Assembly (NCBI RefSeq): GCF_044810985.1
Contig: NZ_CP085242.1
Span: 2,480,001-2,544,000, forward strand
Reading direction: 5' to 3'
DNA length: 64,000 bases
Source of the DNA: Marinospirillum sp031581385
GTDB lineage: Bacteria > Pseudomonadota > Gammaproteobacteria > Pseudomonadales > Halomonadaceae
Position numbers and translations under genes: made by a program. Within the stretch, counting starts at the first letter, position 1; each line of letters begins with the position of its first letter. Below are positions 1-8,242 of this stretch, in pieces. Below the pieces are notes generated by a model. It saw only the letters and a program-made list of their open reading frames with translations, searched no databases and was not told the origin of the DNA.

Positions 1-218
1 TCGGTGGTGTAAACATCAATCCCGCAGCGTGCCGGACACTGGTGGCAGATGTTCTTGGTGATGGTGGTTTCACCGCGGGGTCGTGCTGCCCGCGCTTCGC
101 TGGTTTGCGTTAAGCCTGTTAAACCTGTGACACCGGCAGCGGCAGCACCTGCTGCACCTGCGGTACCACTGGCCTGCAGGAAACGCCTTCTACTCATCAT
201 GGCCTGAAAGATTTTCAT
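1..218 (-). CDS. Molybdopterin oxidoreductase catalytic subunit, N-terminal part (runs off the left edge)
   Basis: Only the first ~72 residues are in the window. They begin with a Tat-type signal (SRRRFLQ, then a long Ala/Gly-rich stretch) and reach a cysteine motif, CHQCPARCGIDVYTT, that fits the N-terminal 4Fe-4S site of DMSO-reductase-family catalytic subunits. The protein should therefore be exported folded to the periplasm with a molybdenum or tungsten bis-MGD cofactor. ATG at 218 is chosen because GAGGAG lies 9 nt upstream; ATG at 224 is possible. It follows a four-cluster ferredoxin-type gene and an Acr3 arsenite exporter, so arsenate reductase or arsenite oxidase (Arr/Arx-like) is a candidate. 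Polysulfide, thiosulfate, tetrathionate or other substrates cannot be excluded from this fragment. Confidence 0.75.
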   Translation of the reverse strand, partial: MKIFQAMMSRRRFLQASGTAGAAGAAAAGVTGLTGLTQTSEARAARPRGETTITKNICHQCPARCGIDVYTT

Positions 219-344
219 TGCCATCTTCTCCTCATCAAGGGCTGGTTATTGTTATTGCTTCTTCCGTAAAGAACGTCCGTGCAGCCGGTTCCCTGGAGGT
301 CTTTCTCTTCTTTGGTTGCGGGGGCAAAGCCTTTGCCGCACCGC

Positions 345-1478
345 TTAACCAAAGAGACTGGCGAACCCACCCTGCATCAGTGCCTGGTCTTTACGACAGG
401 CCGGACAAATGCCGGGTGGGCTGTCTTGCTGTGCCCCGCTCACCTGTTGAGGTGGCAGGGCAAATTCACGACCGCAATCAAAACAACGAGCCATGCGGCC
501 GGCGCGCAGTTCGATCATCAGTGGCTTCGGGTCTGGAGCTGTGGAATCCAGACTGAGAGCCTGCTCCGGGCAGGCCTCAACACACTGATTGCAGGCCAGG
601 CATTGCAGACGGTTAAAAATCAGACTGCCATCATCCTGAGTGGTCAAAGCCTGGCTGGGGCAGAGTCTTGAGCACAGACCCTGGGCATCACAGGTCTGGG
701 TGGACAAATGCATGAATGGCAGTCGCACTGCAGGGGCCTGAGGCAAGCGCTGAGAGGCGGCGTAGTGGCGGTGCAGGCGTCTGGGGGCCGGATGCTGGTC
801 TTCGGCTGAATAAACAGGTTTTCCGGCTCGGGATGCACCCGCGAAAAGTTGACGGCGGCTCAGACTGGGTGGTGCTGCGGTGTGAAAATTTCGCCCGGCT
901 GTCTGGGTCTGGGTGGAAATCCATTGCGGTGGTGATAAAGGCTGACTGGCATCCGGCTGGGCCTGACATTGAGCGCAGTCTTCGGGAAGCAGCAACTCCA
1001 GAGGGTTGTTGGGATGCAGGTTCTGCCAGACCATCAACTGGTCTTCGGCCAGGCTGAACAGGCAGTGCACCTTCAGGTTTCGGGAGGCTGTGGCACTGCG
1101 ATGGCAGGCCAGTTTCAGTGTCCGGTCCGGCTCGGGAGTCAGTTGTTGAAGCTCTGCGGTTAACTGCTGATGTTCACTGCTGAGCAATGCTTCGGTTGGG
1201 CAGGCGGCAACACACTGGGCACAGCCGTGACACTGATCACTGGCAAGCAGGCGCAAGCTTTGCTGAACATCTCTGCGAGCTTCTCCAGTCGTGAAGGTGT
1301 CGGTCTGATTGTCTGTTTCATCAAAAGCCAAGGCCTGGGTTGGGCAGGCATCCAGACAAAGATTGCAGGACTGACGATAGGGGTGTGACTGCAAACAGCG
1401 CCCGGAAACCCAGCCCAGTGCAGCGGCAGCCGGATTGGTCAAAGTTAAAGCTTGTGCATAAGCCGGAGAGTTACTCAT
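345..1478 (-). CDS. Ferredoxin-type protein with four 4Fe-4S motifs
   Basis: Predicted electron-transfer protein of 377 residues. Four CxxCxxxCP-type motifs are visible: CNLCLDACP (about residue 38), CHGCAQCVAACP (about 89), and a second pair containing CSRLCP and CLACNQCVEACP in the C-terminal third. The C-terminus adds a small zinc-ribbon-like CFDCGRE...CPACRK segment. There is no obvious signal peptide, so it probably acts in the cytoplasm, perhaps like NapF/NapG-type maturation or electron-transfer proteins; that is inference. ATG at 1478 is chosen over the longer frame because the upstream residues look non-coding and overlap the promoter. It is transcribed ahead of the molybdoenzyme at the left edge (126-nt gap) and lies downstream of a perfect FNR box. 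Confidence 0.75.
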   Translation of the reverse strand: MSNSPAYAQALTLTNPAAAALGWVSGRCLQSHPYRQSCNLCLDACPTQALAFDETDNQTDTFTTGEARRDVQQSLRLLASDQCHGCAQCVAACPTEALLSSEHQQLTAELQQLTPEPDRTLKLACHRSATASRNLKVHCLFSLAEDQLMVWQNLHPNNPLELLLPEDCAQCQAQPDASQPLSPPQWISTQTQTAGRNFHTAAPPSLSRRQLFAGASRAGKPVYSAEDQHPAPRRLHRHYAASQRLPQAPAVRLPFMHLSTQTCDAQGLCSRLCPSQALTTQDDGSLIFNRLQCLACNQCVEACPEQALSLDSTAPDPKPLMIELRAGRMARCFDCGREFALPPQQVSGAQQDSPPGICPACRKDQALMQGGFASLFG

Positions 1479-1515
1479 GGAGTTCTGCTTGCTGTTTTTA
1501 TAGTTGTTAAGGTTG

Positions 1516-1537
1516 CTAGTTCGCACATGCGAAATAG
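1516..1537. promoter_or_regulatory. 22-bp imperfect palindrome, possible repressor operator
   Basis: The core TTCGCA-CA-TGCGAA (1520-1533) is a perfect inverted repeat, extended by CTA/TAG at the outer ends with one mismatch. It lies 38 nt upstream of the ferredoxin-type gene, in its probable 5' leader. The spacing and symmetry suit a dimeric repressor such as an ArsR-family protein, but no regulator gene is in view, so the binding protein is unknown. Confidence 0.4.
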
Positions 1538-1608
1538 CGTATATATAACTAAGTGTCGCAGCCGTCCTATACTTCAGCAAGATTTATTGGAGGTAAACGA
1601 GAGCTTCT

Positions 1609-1622
1609 TTGATTTGCATCAA
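1609..1622 (-). promoter_or_regulatory. FNR/Anr box
   Basis: TTGATTTGCATCAA matches the FNR consensus TTGAT-N4-ATCAA exactly on both strands. It lies between the acr3 stop and the ferredoxin-type gene, 131 nt before that gene's ATG. An AT-rich, -10-like hexamer around 1582-1588 on the minus strand would put the box near -41, the class II activation position. This predicts oxygen-regulated (anaerobic) expression of the ferredoxin and molybdoenzyme genes. Confidence 0.65.
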
Positions 1623-1637
1623 TATGAAGCCGGGGTA

Positions 1638-2705
1638 TTAGGCGGGGAATTGCTCACGGGTGGAGTTGGCATATTTCACCAGGGCGAGCATGAGTGGCAC
1701 TTCCACAAGCACACCTACCACAGTGGCCAGGGCTGCGCCGGATTGCAGGCCAAAGAGGGCAATGGCAGCTGCTACAGCCAGTTCAAAGAAATTGCTGGCA
1801 CCAATCAGGGCACCGGGCGCAGCCACCCTGTGGGGTACGCACCAGCTTTTGGCCCAGTAGTAGGCCAGCAGAAAAATCAGTACCGTCTGGATGACCAGGG
1901 GAACAGCAATCAAGGCAATATGCAGCGGATTGTTGAGAATCACTTCGCCCTGAAAGGCAAACAGCAGCACCAGGGTGATAATCAGTGCCACGGGCGTCAC
2001 CGAGCCGATTTTGGGCATTAACACTTGATCAAACCATTCCTGGCCTTTGCGCCGGATCAGGGTGATTCGGGTCAGATAACCGGCCGTCAGGGGGATGACA
2101 ATATACAAAAAGACCGAGAGAGCCACTGTGTCCCAGGGCACCGGAATATTGGAAAGACCCAGCAGCAACATGACAATGGGGGCAAAGGCAAACAGCATGA
2201 TCAGATCGTTTAGTGCCACCTGTACCAGGGTATAGGCAGCATCACCCCGGGTCAGGTAACTCCAGACAAACACCATGGCTGTGCAGGGTGCGGCACCCAA
2301 CAGAATGGTTCCGGCCAGATACTCATAGGCCAGGGCTTCGGGAATCAAGGGCTGAAATACCACCAGCAGAAAAAACCAACTGATGGCAAACATGGTGAAG
2401 GGCTTAATCAACCAGTTGATGGAAGTGGTGATGACCAGTCCTTTAGGCTGTTTGCGAACGCCCAGGATGGCTGAAAAATCGATCTGAACCATCATCGGGA
2501 AAATCATACCCCAGATCAGGATCGCAACCGGAATCGAGACCTGGGCATATTCATAGGCGGCCAGGGCTTCAGGAATGGCGGGGGCAAACTGACCCATCAG
2601 AATACCGGCAATGATCGCCAAAGCCACCCAGACAGAAAGAAAGCGGCCAAAAAGGCCCATGCTTTCAGTTGAGGGTTCAGCCTGGGTTTGGGTCGAATTG
2701 CTCAC
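1638..2705 (-). CDS. acr3: Acr3-family arsenite efflux permease
   Basis: Inner-membrane exporter of As(III) in the bile/arsenite/riboflavin transporter superfamily, 355 residues with about ten hydrophobic segments. The conserved cysteine region LLGAAPCTAMVFVWSYL in the fourth segment is the Acr3 hallmark and contains the essential thiolate. The late SNFFELAVAAAIALFG segment is also typical. GTG at 2705 is chosen because GGAG lies 7 nt upstream; an ATG at 2738 would add 11 residues without a better site. It is the fourth gene of the leftward ars group, 76 nt after the stress-protein gene. Identity as Acr3 is firm; regulation by arsenic is inferred from the neighbourhood. Confidence 0.93.
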   Translation of the reverse strand: MSNSTQTQAEPSTESMGLFGRFLSVWVALAIIAGILMGQFAPAIPEALAAYEYAQVSIPVAILIWGMIFPMMVQIDFSAILGVRKQPKGLVITTSINWLIKPFTMFAISWFFLLVVFQPLIPEALAYEYLAGTILLGAAPCTAMVFVWSYLTRGDAAYTLVQVALNDLIMLFAFAPIVMLLLGLSNIPVPWDTVALSVFLYIVIPLTAGYLTRITLIRRKGQEWFDQVLMPKIGSVTPVALIITLVLLFAFQGEVILNNPLHIALIAVPLVIQTVLIFLLAYYWAKSWCVPHRVAAPGALIGASNFFELAVAAAIALFGLQSGAALATVVGVLVEVPLMLALVKYANSTREQFPA

Positions 2706-2781
2706 TGGGTGGCTCCATGTATATGTGTAAGGGCGCATATGCTGCGCCCTAAAGGGGAGCTTGTCAACAAAGTGAAAGTGA

Positions 2782-3561
2782 TCAGAGGTTGGGTGGAATA
2801 ATCAGTACGGGGCGCTTGAGTTGGCGACAAAGCCTTTCTGCAGTACTGCCAAACATCAGTTGTTTGAGTGGATTCTGGCCCCGCTTGCCGAGAACCAGCA
2901 AATCGATGGCGTGGTAACGGCTGGACTGAAGAATTTCCTTGATGGGATCGCCCTGGGCACGGATGACTTCCACTTTTTCATCTTTTTCGTACTTGGCTTG
3001 CAGATCCTGGATGGCCCGTTCGTGTGCAGTCCGGTCATGGTCAGTCTGGACATTAATAATGACGGAATGCTGGGCCCGCTCTCCCAGCCTGGAAAAGAAC
3101 CGCTCAGCGGCACTGGCTGCCAGGGAACCATCGGAAGCAAGCATCAGGGTTCCGGTCGGCTCTTCAGGCTGTTCGGTCAGCAAAAGCAAGGGAAAATAGG
3201 TGGTTCGGGCTATGTTCAGGGCCACGCTGCCCAGAAAAAATTCGTAGGTTTTGGAGTGGTTGTTAAACAGGATCACCACACCATCAGCCCGGTTTTTACT
3301 GGCAATCTGATTCAATTGATCGGCGGGCAAGCCAGGCTCAACCGTGAAGTTCACTTGTTTGAGATTCAGCTTTTCCTGCAGCAGTTGGGCATACCCCCTT
3401 AATTCCTGCTGAGCTTTTTCTGCGGCTGGCTCGTCCAGGGTTTTTACATGAGCCAGAGTCAGCTTTTCCACCCCCAGCAAAGGCATCAAGGCCGAGAAGC
3501 CGGAAACAAAACGCTTCTCATCAAAAGGCAGGTCAACTCCAACAATCAGGTGGTTAAGCAT
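2782..3561 (-). CDS. Tandem universal stress protein
   Basis: A 259-residue protein with two UspA-like alpha/beta domains, about residues 1-130 and 137-259. The second domain keeps the nucleotide-binding glycine pattern, seen in LGKRGQNPLKQLMFGST; the first is more diverged. No signal or membrane segment is present, so it is cytoplasmic. It lies 39 nt after the thioredoxin-like gene and 76 nt before acr3 on the same strand, which suggests one transcript and a role in the arsenic or redox stress response. The exact function is unknown; USP proteins often accompany arsenic and metal operons. Confidence 0.88.
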   Translation of the reverse strand: MLNHLIVGVDLPFDEKRFVSGFSALMPLLGVEKLTLAHVKTLDEPAAEKAQQELRGYAQLLQEKLNLKQVNFTVEPGLPADQLNQIASKNRADGVVILFNNHSKTYEFFLGSVALNIARTTYFPLLLLTEQPEEPTGTLMLASDGSLAASAAERFFSRLGERAQHSVIINVQTDHDRTAHERAIQDLQAKYEKDEKVEVIRAQGDPIKEILQSSRYHAIDLLVLGKRGQNPLKQLMFGSTAERLCRQLKRPVLIIPPNL

Positions 3562-3600
3562 GTTTGAATCTCCTTTTAGGTTCTTCCCTGAACTGTAGAG

Positions 3601-3831
3601 TTATCCCAAAAGTCCTTCAAGTTCTTTCGGGTTGGCAACCTTGCCTTCAACCACAATTTCATCATCCACAGCCAGAGCCGGTGTGCGCATAATGCCCGCA
3701 TCAATGATGGCATTGGTGTCCGTGATTTTTTCAATTTCGTAGTGAATGCCTTTGGCTTTGGCCGCCTCTTCCACATTGGCGGTCAGTTGGTTGCACTTGG
3801 CACAACCGCTACCGTAAATAGTGAATTTCAT
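3601..3831 (-). CDS. Small thioredoxin/glutaredoxin-like protein
   Basis: A 76-residue redox protein of the TM0996/MTH895 type (thioredoxin_3 family). The CxxC active site is GSGCAKCNQL near residues 11-14, and the cis-proline motif RTPALAVDDE follows near residue 49. Such minimal thioredoxins regularly sit next to ArsP/DUF318 permeases, as here, 31 nt after the permease stop. A plausible role is reduction of a metal- or arsenical-handling partner, or passing a thiol-bound arsenical to the permease. The role is inference; the fold and active site are clear. Confidence 0.85.
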   Translation of the reverse strand: MKFTIYGSGCAKCNQLTANVEEAAKAKGIHYEIEKITDTNAIIDAGIMRTPALAVDDEIVVEGKVANPKELEGLLG

Positions 3832-3862
3832 GGTTTTTTTCTCCTTGGTTGGTTTGACGGGT

Positions 3863-5200
3863 TTATACCCAGTTACCGTAGATGAAGCCGCTTGTGGTGG
3901 CCATGACGACCACCAGCCCGCAATAAACCAGAGTTTTCTGAGTTCCGAGTATCGTGCGGATCACCAGCATGTTGGGTAAAGACAGAGCCGGACCGGCCAG
4001 AAGCAGGGCCAGAGCGGGTCCCTTACCCATGCCTGATCCCATCAGGGCTTCCACAATGGGAACTTCGGTCAGGGTGGAGAAGTACATCAGCGCACCTAGA
4101 AAAGAGGCGATTAGGGTAGAGCGAAAAGAATTATCGCCAACGGCCTGGGCGACCCATTGGGAAGGTATGACGCCTTCCTGACCAGGACGGCCCAGAGCAA
4201 AACCGGCCACAAAAACACCGGCCAGCAGCAGGGGAAGTATTTGTTTGGCAAAATCCCAGCTTTGCGCAGTCCAGTCACGATCCTCATCCCGCAGGGAAGC
4301 AATCAGCATCAAGCCACCAATACCGATCACAAAAGGTAATTCAGGAGCTGCAGGTACAGCCCAGGCAGCTACAGCTATAGCAGCAGCCAGTAGCAGTAAC
4401 TGGTTGGCAGGCCAGTGCCAGCGCCAGATCAACAAGACGGCCAGGGCTGCAGACAGAAGGCCGGTGATTGGCCATTTCCAGGCATAAATCTGCATCCAGG
4501 CCGGACTGTCCGCAGCAGCCCAGTTGGCAAACACCAGAATACCCACCAACAAGGCAAAAAACAGGGCAATAATGTCCATGGGCTTGTCAGACTCGCTGCC
4601 ACCCCCAAACCCCCGACGGCTTTTTTCACCGCGTTGGCTTTCTTCCTTGCGATAGATGACATGCATGATGGTGCCAATCACCAGGGCAAACACAATCGCA
4701 CCCACAGCTCTGGCAATACCGATTTCCGCACCCAGAACCTTGGCGGTAACGACCACCGCCATCACATTGATGGCTGGCCCGGAATACAGAAAGGCAACGG
4801 CAGCCCCCAGCCCGGCACCGCGTTTGTAAATACCGCCAAACAAGGGCAGTACTGTACAGGAGCAAACGGCCAGCAGCGTACCGGAAACCGAAGCAACGCT
4901 GAAGGCAACCGGCTTGGGTGCATCCGGCCCCAGGTAGCGCATCACGGCCCCTTCGCTCATATAAGTGGCCAGTGCACCGGCAATCAAAAAAGCAGGCAAG
5001 AGACAAAGAATGACGTGTTCACGTGCATACCAGTGAGTGAGCCGTATTCCTTCCAGAAAGGCATTGCTGACACGCTCCTGCTCGACGGGCAGAAAAAAGA
5101 TCAGCAGGAAGATGCCCGTCATCAGAGCAAGCAGGCGCAACTGTCCGCGATTATCCTGCAGCAACTGTATAAAAGAAGGCTTTTCAGTGTCAGGTGGCAT
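3863..5200 (-). CDS. ArsP/YraQ-type permease (DUF318 family)
   Basis: A 445-residue inner-membrane protein with about ten membrane segments in two halves separated by a basic cytoplasmic loop (about residues 190-215). The first half contains the family signature with a cysteine pair, VCSCTVLPLFGGIYKRGAG, followed by LYSGPAINV. The second half has the mirrored LTEVPIVEALMGSGM and LLAGPALSLPN motifs. Members of this family include ArsP, which exports trivalent methylated arsenicals; others have unknown substrates. It leads the leftward ars group. SD GGAG is 7 nt before the ATG, and a strong promoter overlaps a short palindrome at 5233-5261. ArsP is the favoured reading because acr3 is in the same group. 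Confidence 0.85.
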   Translation of the reverse strand: MPPDTEKPSFIQLLQDNRGQLRLLALMTGIFLLIFFLPVEQERVSNAFLEGIRLTHWYAREHVILCLLPAFLIAGALATYMSEGAVMRYLGPDAPKPVAFSVASVSGTLLAVCSCTVLPLFGGIYKRGAGLGAAVAFLYSGPAINVMAVVVTAKVLGAEIGIARAVGAIVFALVIGTIMHVIYRKEESQRGEKSRRGFGGGSESDKPMDIIALFFALLVGILVFANWAAADSPAWMQIYAWKWPITGLLSAALAVLLIWRWHWPANQLLLLAAAIAVAAWAVPAAPELPFVIGIGGLMLIASLRDEDRDWTAQSWDFAKQILPLLLAGVFVAGFALGRPGQEGVIPSQWVAQAVGDNSFRSTLIASFLGALMYFSTLTEVPIVEALMGSGMGKGPALALLLAGPALSLPNMLVIRTILGTQKTLVYCGLVVVMATTSGFIYGNWV

Positions 5201-5232
5201 GATAAAACTCCGCTGGCTCGTGAAGTTTTATT

Positions 5233-5261
5233 AATATATCAGTATATATGGATGTAATCAA
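5233..5261 (-). promoter_or_regulatory. Promoter of the ars group with an overlapping palindrome
   Basis: On the minus strand a -35 TTGATT (5261-5256), a 17-nt spacer and a -10 TATATT (5238-5233) precede the permease gene. The inverted repeat ATATA-TCAG-TATAT (5234-5247) covers the -10 and part of the spacer. A repressor bound there would block polymerase, the usual ArsR arrangement. No arsR gene is in the window. Confidence 0.55.
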
Positions 5262-5349
5262 AGCGGGATAACTCTGCAAGCATAAAGCCAACATCTTGAC
5301 TAGAGTGATACTAGGTTTCCTTAACAGCAATCCAAAAGAGGTGCAGTGT

Positions 5350-5949
5350 ATGACCAAACTCCTTGTTTTATACCATTCCATGTATGGCCATATAGAAACT
5401 CTGGCTGAGGTGGTGGCTGAAGGTGCCCGAAGTGTTGATGGGGTTGAGGTTGCCATCAAACGTGTACCGGAAACCATGCCCGAAGAGGCCTTCAAGTCTG
5501 CCGGCGGGAAAACGGATCAAGTGGCCCCCATCGCCAAACCGGAAGATCTGGGCGAGTATGATGCCGTGATCTTCGGTACTCCGACCCGCTTTGGTAATAT
5601 GTCCGGCCAGATGCGCAATTTCCTCGATCAAACCGGCGGTCTTTGGGCCAAGGGCGCGCTGGCGGGCAAAGTTGCCAGTGTTTTTACTTCCACAGGCACT
5701 GGCGGCGGCCAGGAAATGACCATCACCTCCACCTGGACGACCCTGGCCCACCACGGCATGGTTTTGGTGCCGATCGGTTATACGGACCCTGCTCTTTTCG
5801 ACATTTCCCAGGTCGGTGGCGGCACACCCTATGGTGCCTCAACGATTGCCGGTGGGGATGGCTCCCGCCTGCCGGATGACAGAGAGCTGGGTATCGCCCG
5901 TCACCAGGGCGAATATGTCGCTAAAATTGCCGTGAAAATGCAGTCCTAA
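5350..5949 (+). CDS. wrbA: WrbA-type NAD(P)H:quinone oxidoreductase
   Basis: A flavodoxin-like FMN enzyme of 199 residues, the usual WrbA length, that reduces quinones by two electrons and limits redox cycling. The FMN phosphate loop YHSMYGHIETLAE is at residues 7-19, and the GTPTRFGNMSGQMRNFLDQT region follows in mid-protein. STGTGGGQEMT and the C-terminal active-site loop are also present. ATG at 5350 has AGAGG 8 nt upstream. It diverges from the ArsP-type permease, sharing a 149-bp intergenic region, and WrbA-like genes are frequent in arsenic islands. A hairpin terminator follows at 5986. Confidence 0.93.
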   Translation: MTKLLVLYHSMYGHIETLAEVVAEGARSVDGVEVAIKRVPETMPEEAFKSAGGKTDQVAPIAKPEDLGEYDAVIFGTPTRFGNMSGQMRNFLDQTGGLWAKGALAGKVASVFTSTGTGGGQEMTITSTWTTLAHHGMVLVPIGYTDPALFDISQVGGGTPYGASTIAGGDGSRLPDDRELGIARHQGEYVAKIAVKMQS

Positions 5950-5985
5950 AACCATCTCAGGGTTTTTAACAAACACCTGAAGCCA

Positions 5986-6016
5986 CACCGCTACTCAATG
6001 AGTAGCGGTGCGTTTT
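5986..6016 (+). terminator. Rho-independent terminator after wrbA
   Basis: CACCGCTACTC-AAT-GAGTAGCGGTG forms a perfect 11-bp stem with a 3-nt loop, followed by CGTTTT. Confidence 0.8.
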
Positions 6017-6096
6017 AGTGAGTGAAAATCCATGTGTCTGACATCTGAAGAAGTGACTGTTCGGTAGCCATGTAGATGACCGCAAAAGAAGCTTTC

Positions 6097-6741
6097 CTAA
6101 AACTCGAGTCCGACGTTGACGCTGGGAAAATAATGAAAAGACTCGGTATCTTTGTCAAGGCCAAAAGTGAAAGCTGGCTCTATATAAGCCAACTCAATAG
6201 GCTGCCATTTATAGAAGAGCTCAAGAGACAATATCGGGAAGGAGGTATCATCTTCGCCTGAATAAGGAGGGCAGCTACTACATGAAGAATCTCTTTCCAC
6301 CCAGGTATCCGAACCGATCGCCCAGCCTGCATACCAGCCCAGCCCCAGCCCTTCATAAGCATCCTTGACCATATAACGGTTGCCATAGAGCAGAGCCAGA
6401 ACATTTAACTCGGAAATACCGCTCCCACCATCTTCACTGTACTCCGTAAGGAATTTCATACGTCTGAGTGAGTAGTATTTGTAGCTGTGGTTGAAAGGGG
6501 GGTAGAGCCCACCTTCAGATTTCCAGACCAGGTTGATTTGCTGCATATGGGCTTCGTCATCCAAATCACTGTTATCCAGCAGGTCGGAATCATCATTCAT
6601 CTCATCCGGGACTAGGTTGATGGCAACAGAGATTCTTTTGTCCTCGGCAGTAAAAAAGTTTTCAGCAAAACTATTCTCTGCCATGACTAAAAACCAGCAG
6701 GCAGTAAATAGGAATAAGTGGAAGGAGGTCTGGTTTTTCAT
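6097..6741 (-). CDS. Predicted outer-membrane beta-barrel protein, unknown function
   Basis: A 214-residue protein with a signal peptide (MKNQTSFHLFLFTACWFLVM, cleavage near AENSFAEN). It then has an acidic stretch (DDSDLLDNSDLDDEA) and alternating aromatic/hydrophobic strands, ending in a C-terminal phenylalanine (VNVGLEF), the usual signal for BAM insertion. A cysteine-rich loop CSSCPPYSGEDD could hold a disulfide. ATG at 6741 is preceded by CAGG; the longer frame starting at 6867 would lack a signal peptide start. It is a single gene, convergent with wrbA across its terminator. I do not recognise the family. Confidence 0.65.
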   Translation of the reverse strand: MKNQTSFHLFLFTACWFLVMAENSFAENFFTAEDKRISVAINLVPDEMNDDSDLLDNSDLDDEAHMQQINLVWKSEGGLYPPFNHSYKYYSLRRMKFLTEYSEDGGSGISELNVLALLYGNRYMVKDAYEGLGLGWYAGWAIGSDTWVERDSSCSSCPPYSGEDDTSFPILSLELFYKWQPIELAYIEPAFTFGLDKDTESFHYFPSVNVGLEF

Positions 6742-6835
6742 GGCAGTACCTGAGTTTTGTTTTTTTTGAAAGATTGGTGAAAGGTGTATCTTTACTTTAG
6801 GTGGAGTTCTGTAGAGGGTCAAGTTGACGAGCAAA

Positions 6836-8242
6836 TTAGTTCCTCCAACTGCTTTTCTGCTCTGCATGCAGGGCTGCTTTTAACCTTTCCCTTAGTTGTT
6901 CGCTGATCCATTCACTGAGTTGCTGCTGGTGTCTGGCTTTCCATTTGTTTTGTTGCAGGGATTTGGCCCATTGCAACAACTGTACCTGTTGTTGTCGGGG
7001 CCAGTCGCTGGCCTGGGCCTGAAGTGTCAGGTGGGTGCGTTGGGCGTGGGGGCGCAGCCACAGCCGCTGGGTGAAGGTCAGGGCACGGGCCATGACGACC
7101 AGCGGGAAGTTGGGGTGGCGCACCGGCCCGACATAGTCTTTTTTGCCTGCCAGAGGAATCCAGCCCAGGCGTTTTCCGGGCAGCTGCTTGCTGGCCCACC
7201 AACCGCTGGTGGAGCCGATCAGGCCGCCGGAGATGGCACCCAGCATAAAAGAAGAGCCACCCACACCCAGATCAATCAGGGAACCGGCGGCCACTCCGGC
7301 TGCGCCGCTGACCAGCAGCAGATCCTTTTGCTTCAATCCCCACAGATACCAGTTTTCAGTGTTCATCAGGTTGTCGCTGTCCAGATCCCAGGCGCTGTTG
7401 AGTGCCAGTTGGGTATGCCCGTGCCCCCAGTCTTTGGCCAGTTGGTGAAAAAGCTGGGTTTCGGCTTTATCCAGACGTTGTTGCAGGTAATTTTCCGGGC
7501 TGTCGCTGAGTAACGGCGGGAGCTTGGAAAGCGGCTCGCGGCGATTGACTTGTTCACACCAGTAGTTCGCCAGTTCCCGACTGACTTCCTCCAGACGCTG
7601 CTGGTCTCTTTCTGCCAGTTGCTGGCTGAGCTGGGTTAACGGTCGAGTCCATTCACTGGTGAGTTCCGCCATGGCCCGCAAAAGAGCCTGGCGGGCGGGT
7701 AGGGTGGCCGTCATGGGATTGAAGGTTCGGACCCATTGGAAAAATTGATTGAGGGTGGTTTGCCATTTTTCATGGGTCGAGTCGGGGTTGATCGGGTTGA
7801 TAACCGCCATGCGGGGTTGTCCAGTCCAGCGCAGGATTTCCATTTCCGCTTCATCGGCGGCTGTGGGCTCGCTGGCGGCATCGGTGATGTAGAGAATACC
7901 GGCCCCGGCCATGATGGGTTCCAGTAGCTGGACTTCATCAGGAAAACGTTCGGCATGCCCCGGTTCTGCCAGAAAGGCTCGGACTCGATCCGGGCGCTGT
8001 GCCGGGCTGACTTCTTCCTGCTGCAGCCAGGCCAATACCTGGCGGGAGCGCTGAAAGCCGGGGGTGTCGGTGAGGGCCAGCAGCAGTTGCTCGTTTATCT
8101 TGAATTCAAAGCGTTCATTTGACTGGGTGGTGCCGGATTCGGTGCCGATCTGGACGCTGTCATTTTCCACCAGGGTGGAAACAATCGAAGATTTGCCCTG
8201 GTTGGGGTGACCGACCACACAGAAATGCGGGTAGCTGTTCAT
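6836..8242 (-). CDS. DUF3482-type GTPase
   Basis: A 468-residue Era/TrmE-like GTPase. The P-loop GHPNQGKSS (residues 8-16), the switch threonine region and DTPGFQ (G3) are near the N-terminus. The C-terminal half carries the DUF3482 region with a hydrophobic, glycine-rich segment (LLVSGAAGVAAGSLIDLGVG and following) that may insert in the membrane. Its ATG overlaps the stop of the upstream DUF2868 gene by 4 nt, so the two are translationally coupled; this pair is commonly seen together in gammaproteobacteria. The role is unknown, with membrane-associated GTP-driven remodelling or regulation as a guess. Confidence 0.85.
   Translation of the reverse strand: MNSYPHFCVVGHPNQGKSSIVSTLVENDSVQIGTESGTTQSNERFEFKINEQLLLALTDTPGFQRSRQVLAWLQQEEVSPAQRPDRVRAFLAEPGHAERFPDEVQLLEPIMAGAGILYITDAASEPTAADEAEMEILRWTGQPRMAVINPINPDSTHEKWQTTLNQFFQWVRTFNPMTATLPARQALLRAMAELTSEWTRPLTQLSQQLAERDQQRLEEVSRELANYWCEQVNRREPLSKLPPLLSDSPENYLQQRLDKAETQLFHQLAKDWGHGHTQLALNSAWDLDSDNLMNTENWYLWGLKQKDLLLVSGAAGVAAGSLIDLGVGGSSFMLGAISGGLIGSTSGWWASKQLPGKRLGWIPLAGKKDYVGPVRHPNFPLVVMARALTFTQRLWLRPHAQRTHLTLQAQASDWPRQQQVQLLQWAKSLQQNKWKARHQQQLSEWISEQLRERLKAALHAEQKSSWRN

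Noticed and set aside
4415..5257. 280-codon plus-strand frame
   Set aside because: Shadow of the ArsP-type permease; the translated composition (Gln/His/Asn-rich) is typical of antisense reading.
6076..6261. 61-codon plus-strand frame after wrbA
   Set aside because: Lies almost entirely antisense to the signal-peptide outer-membrane gene at 6097-6741 and has no ribosome-binding site.
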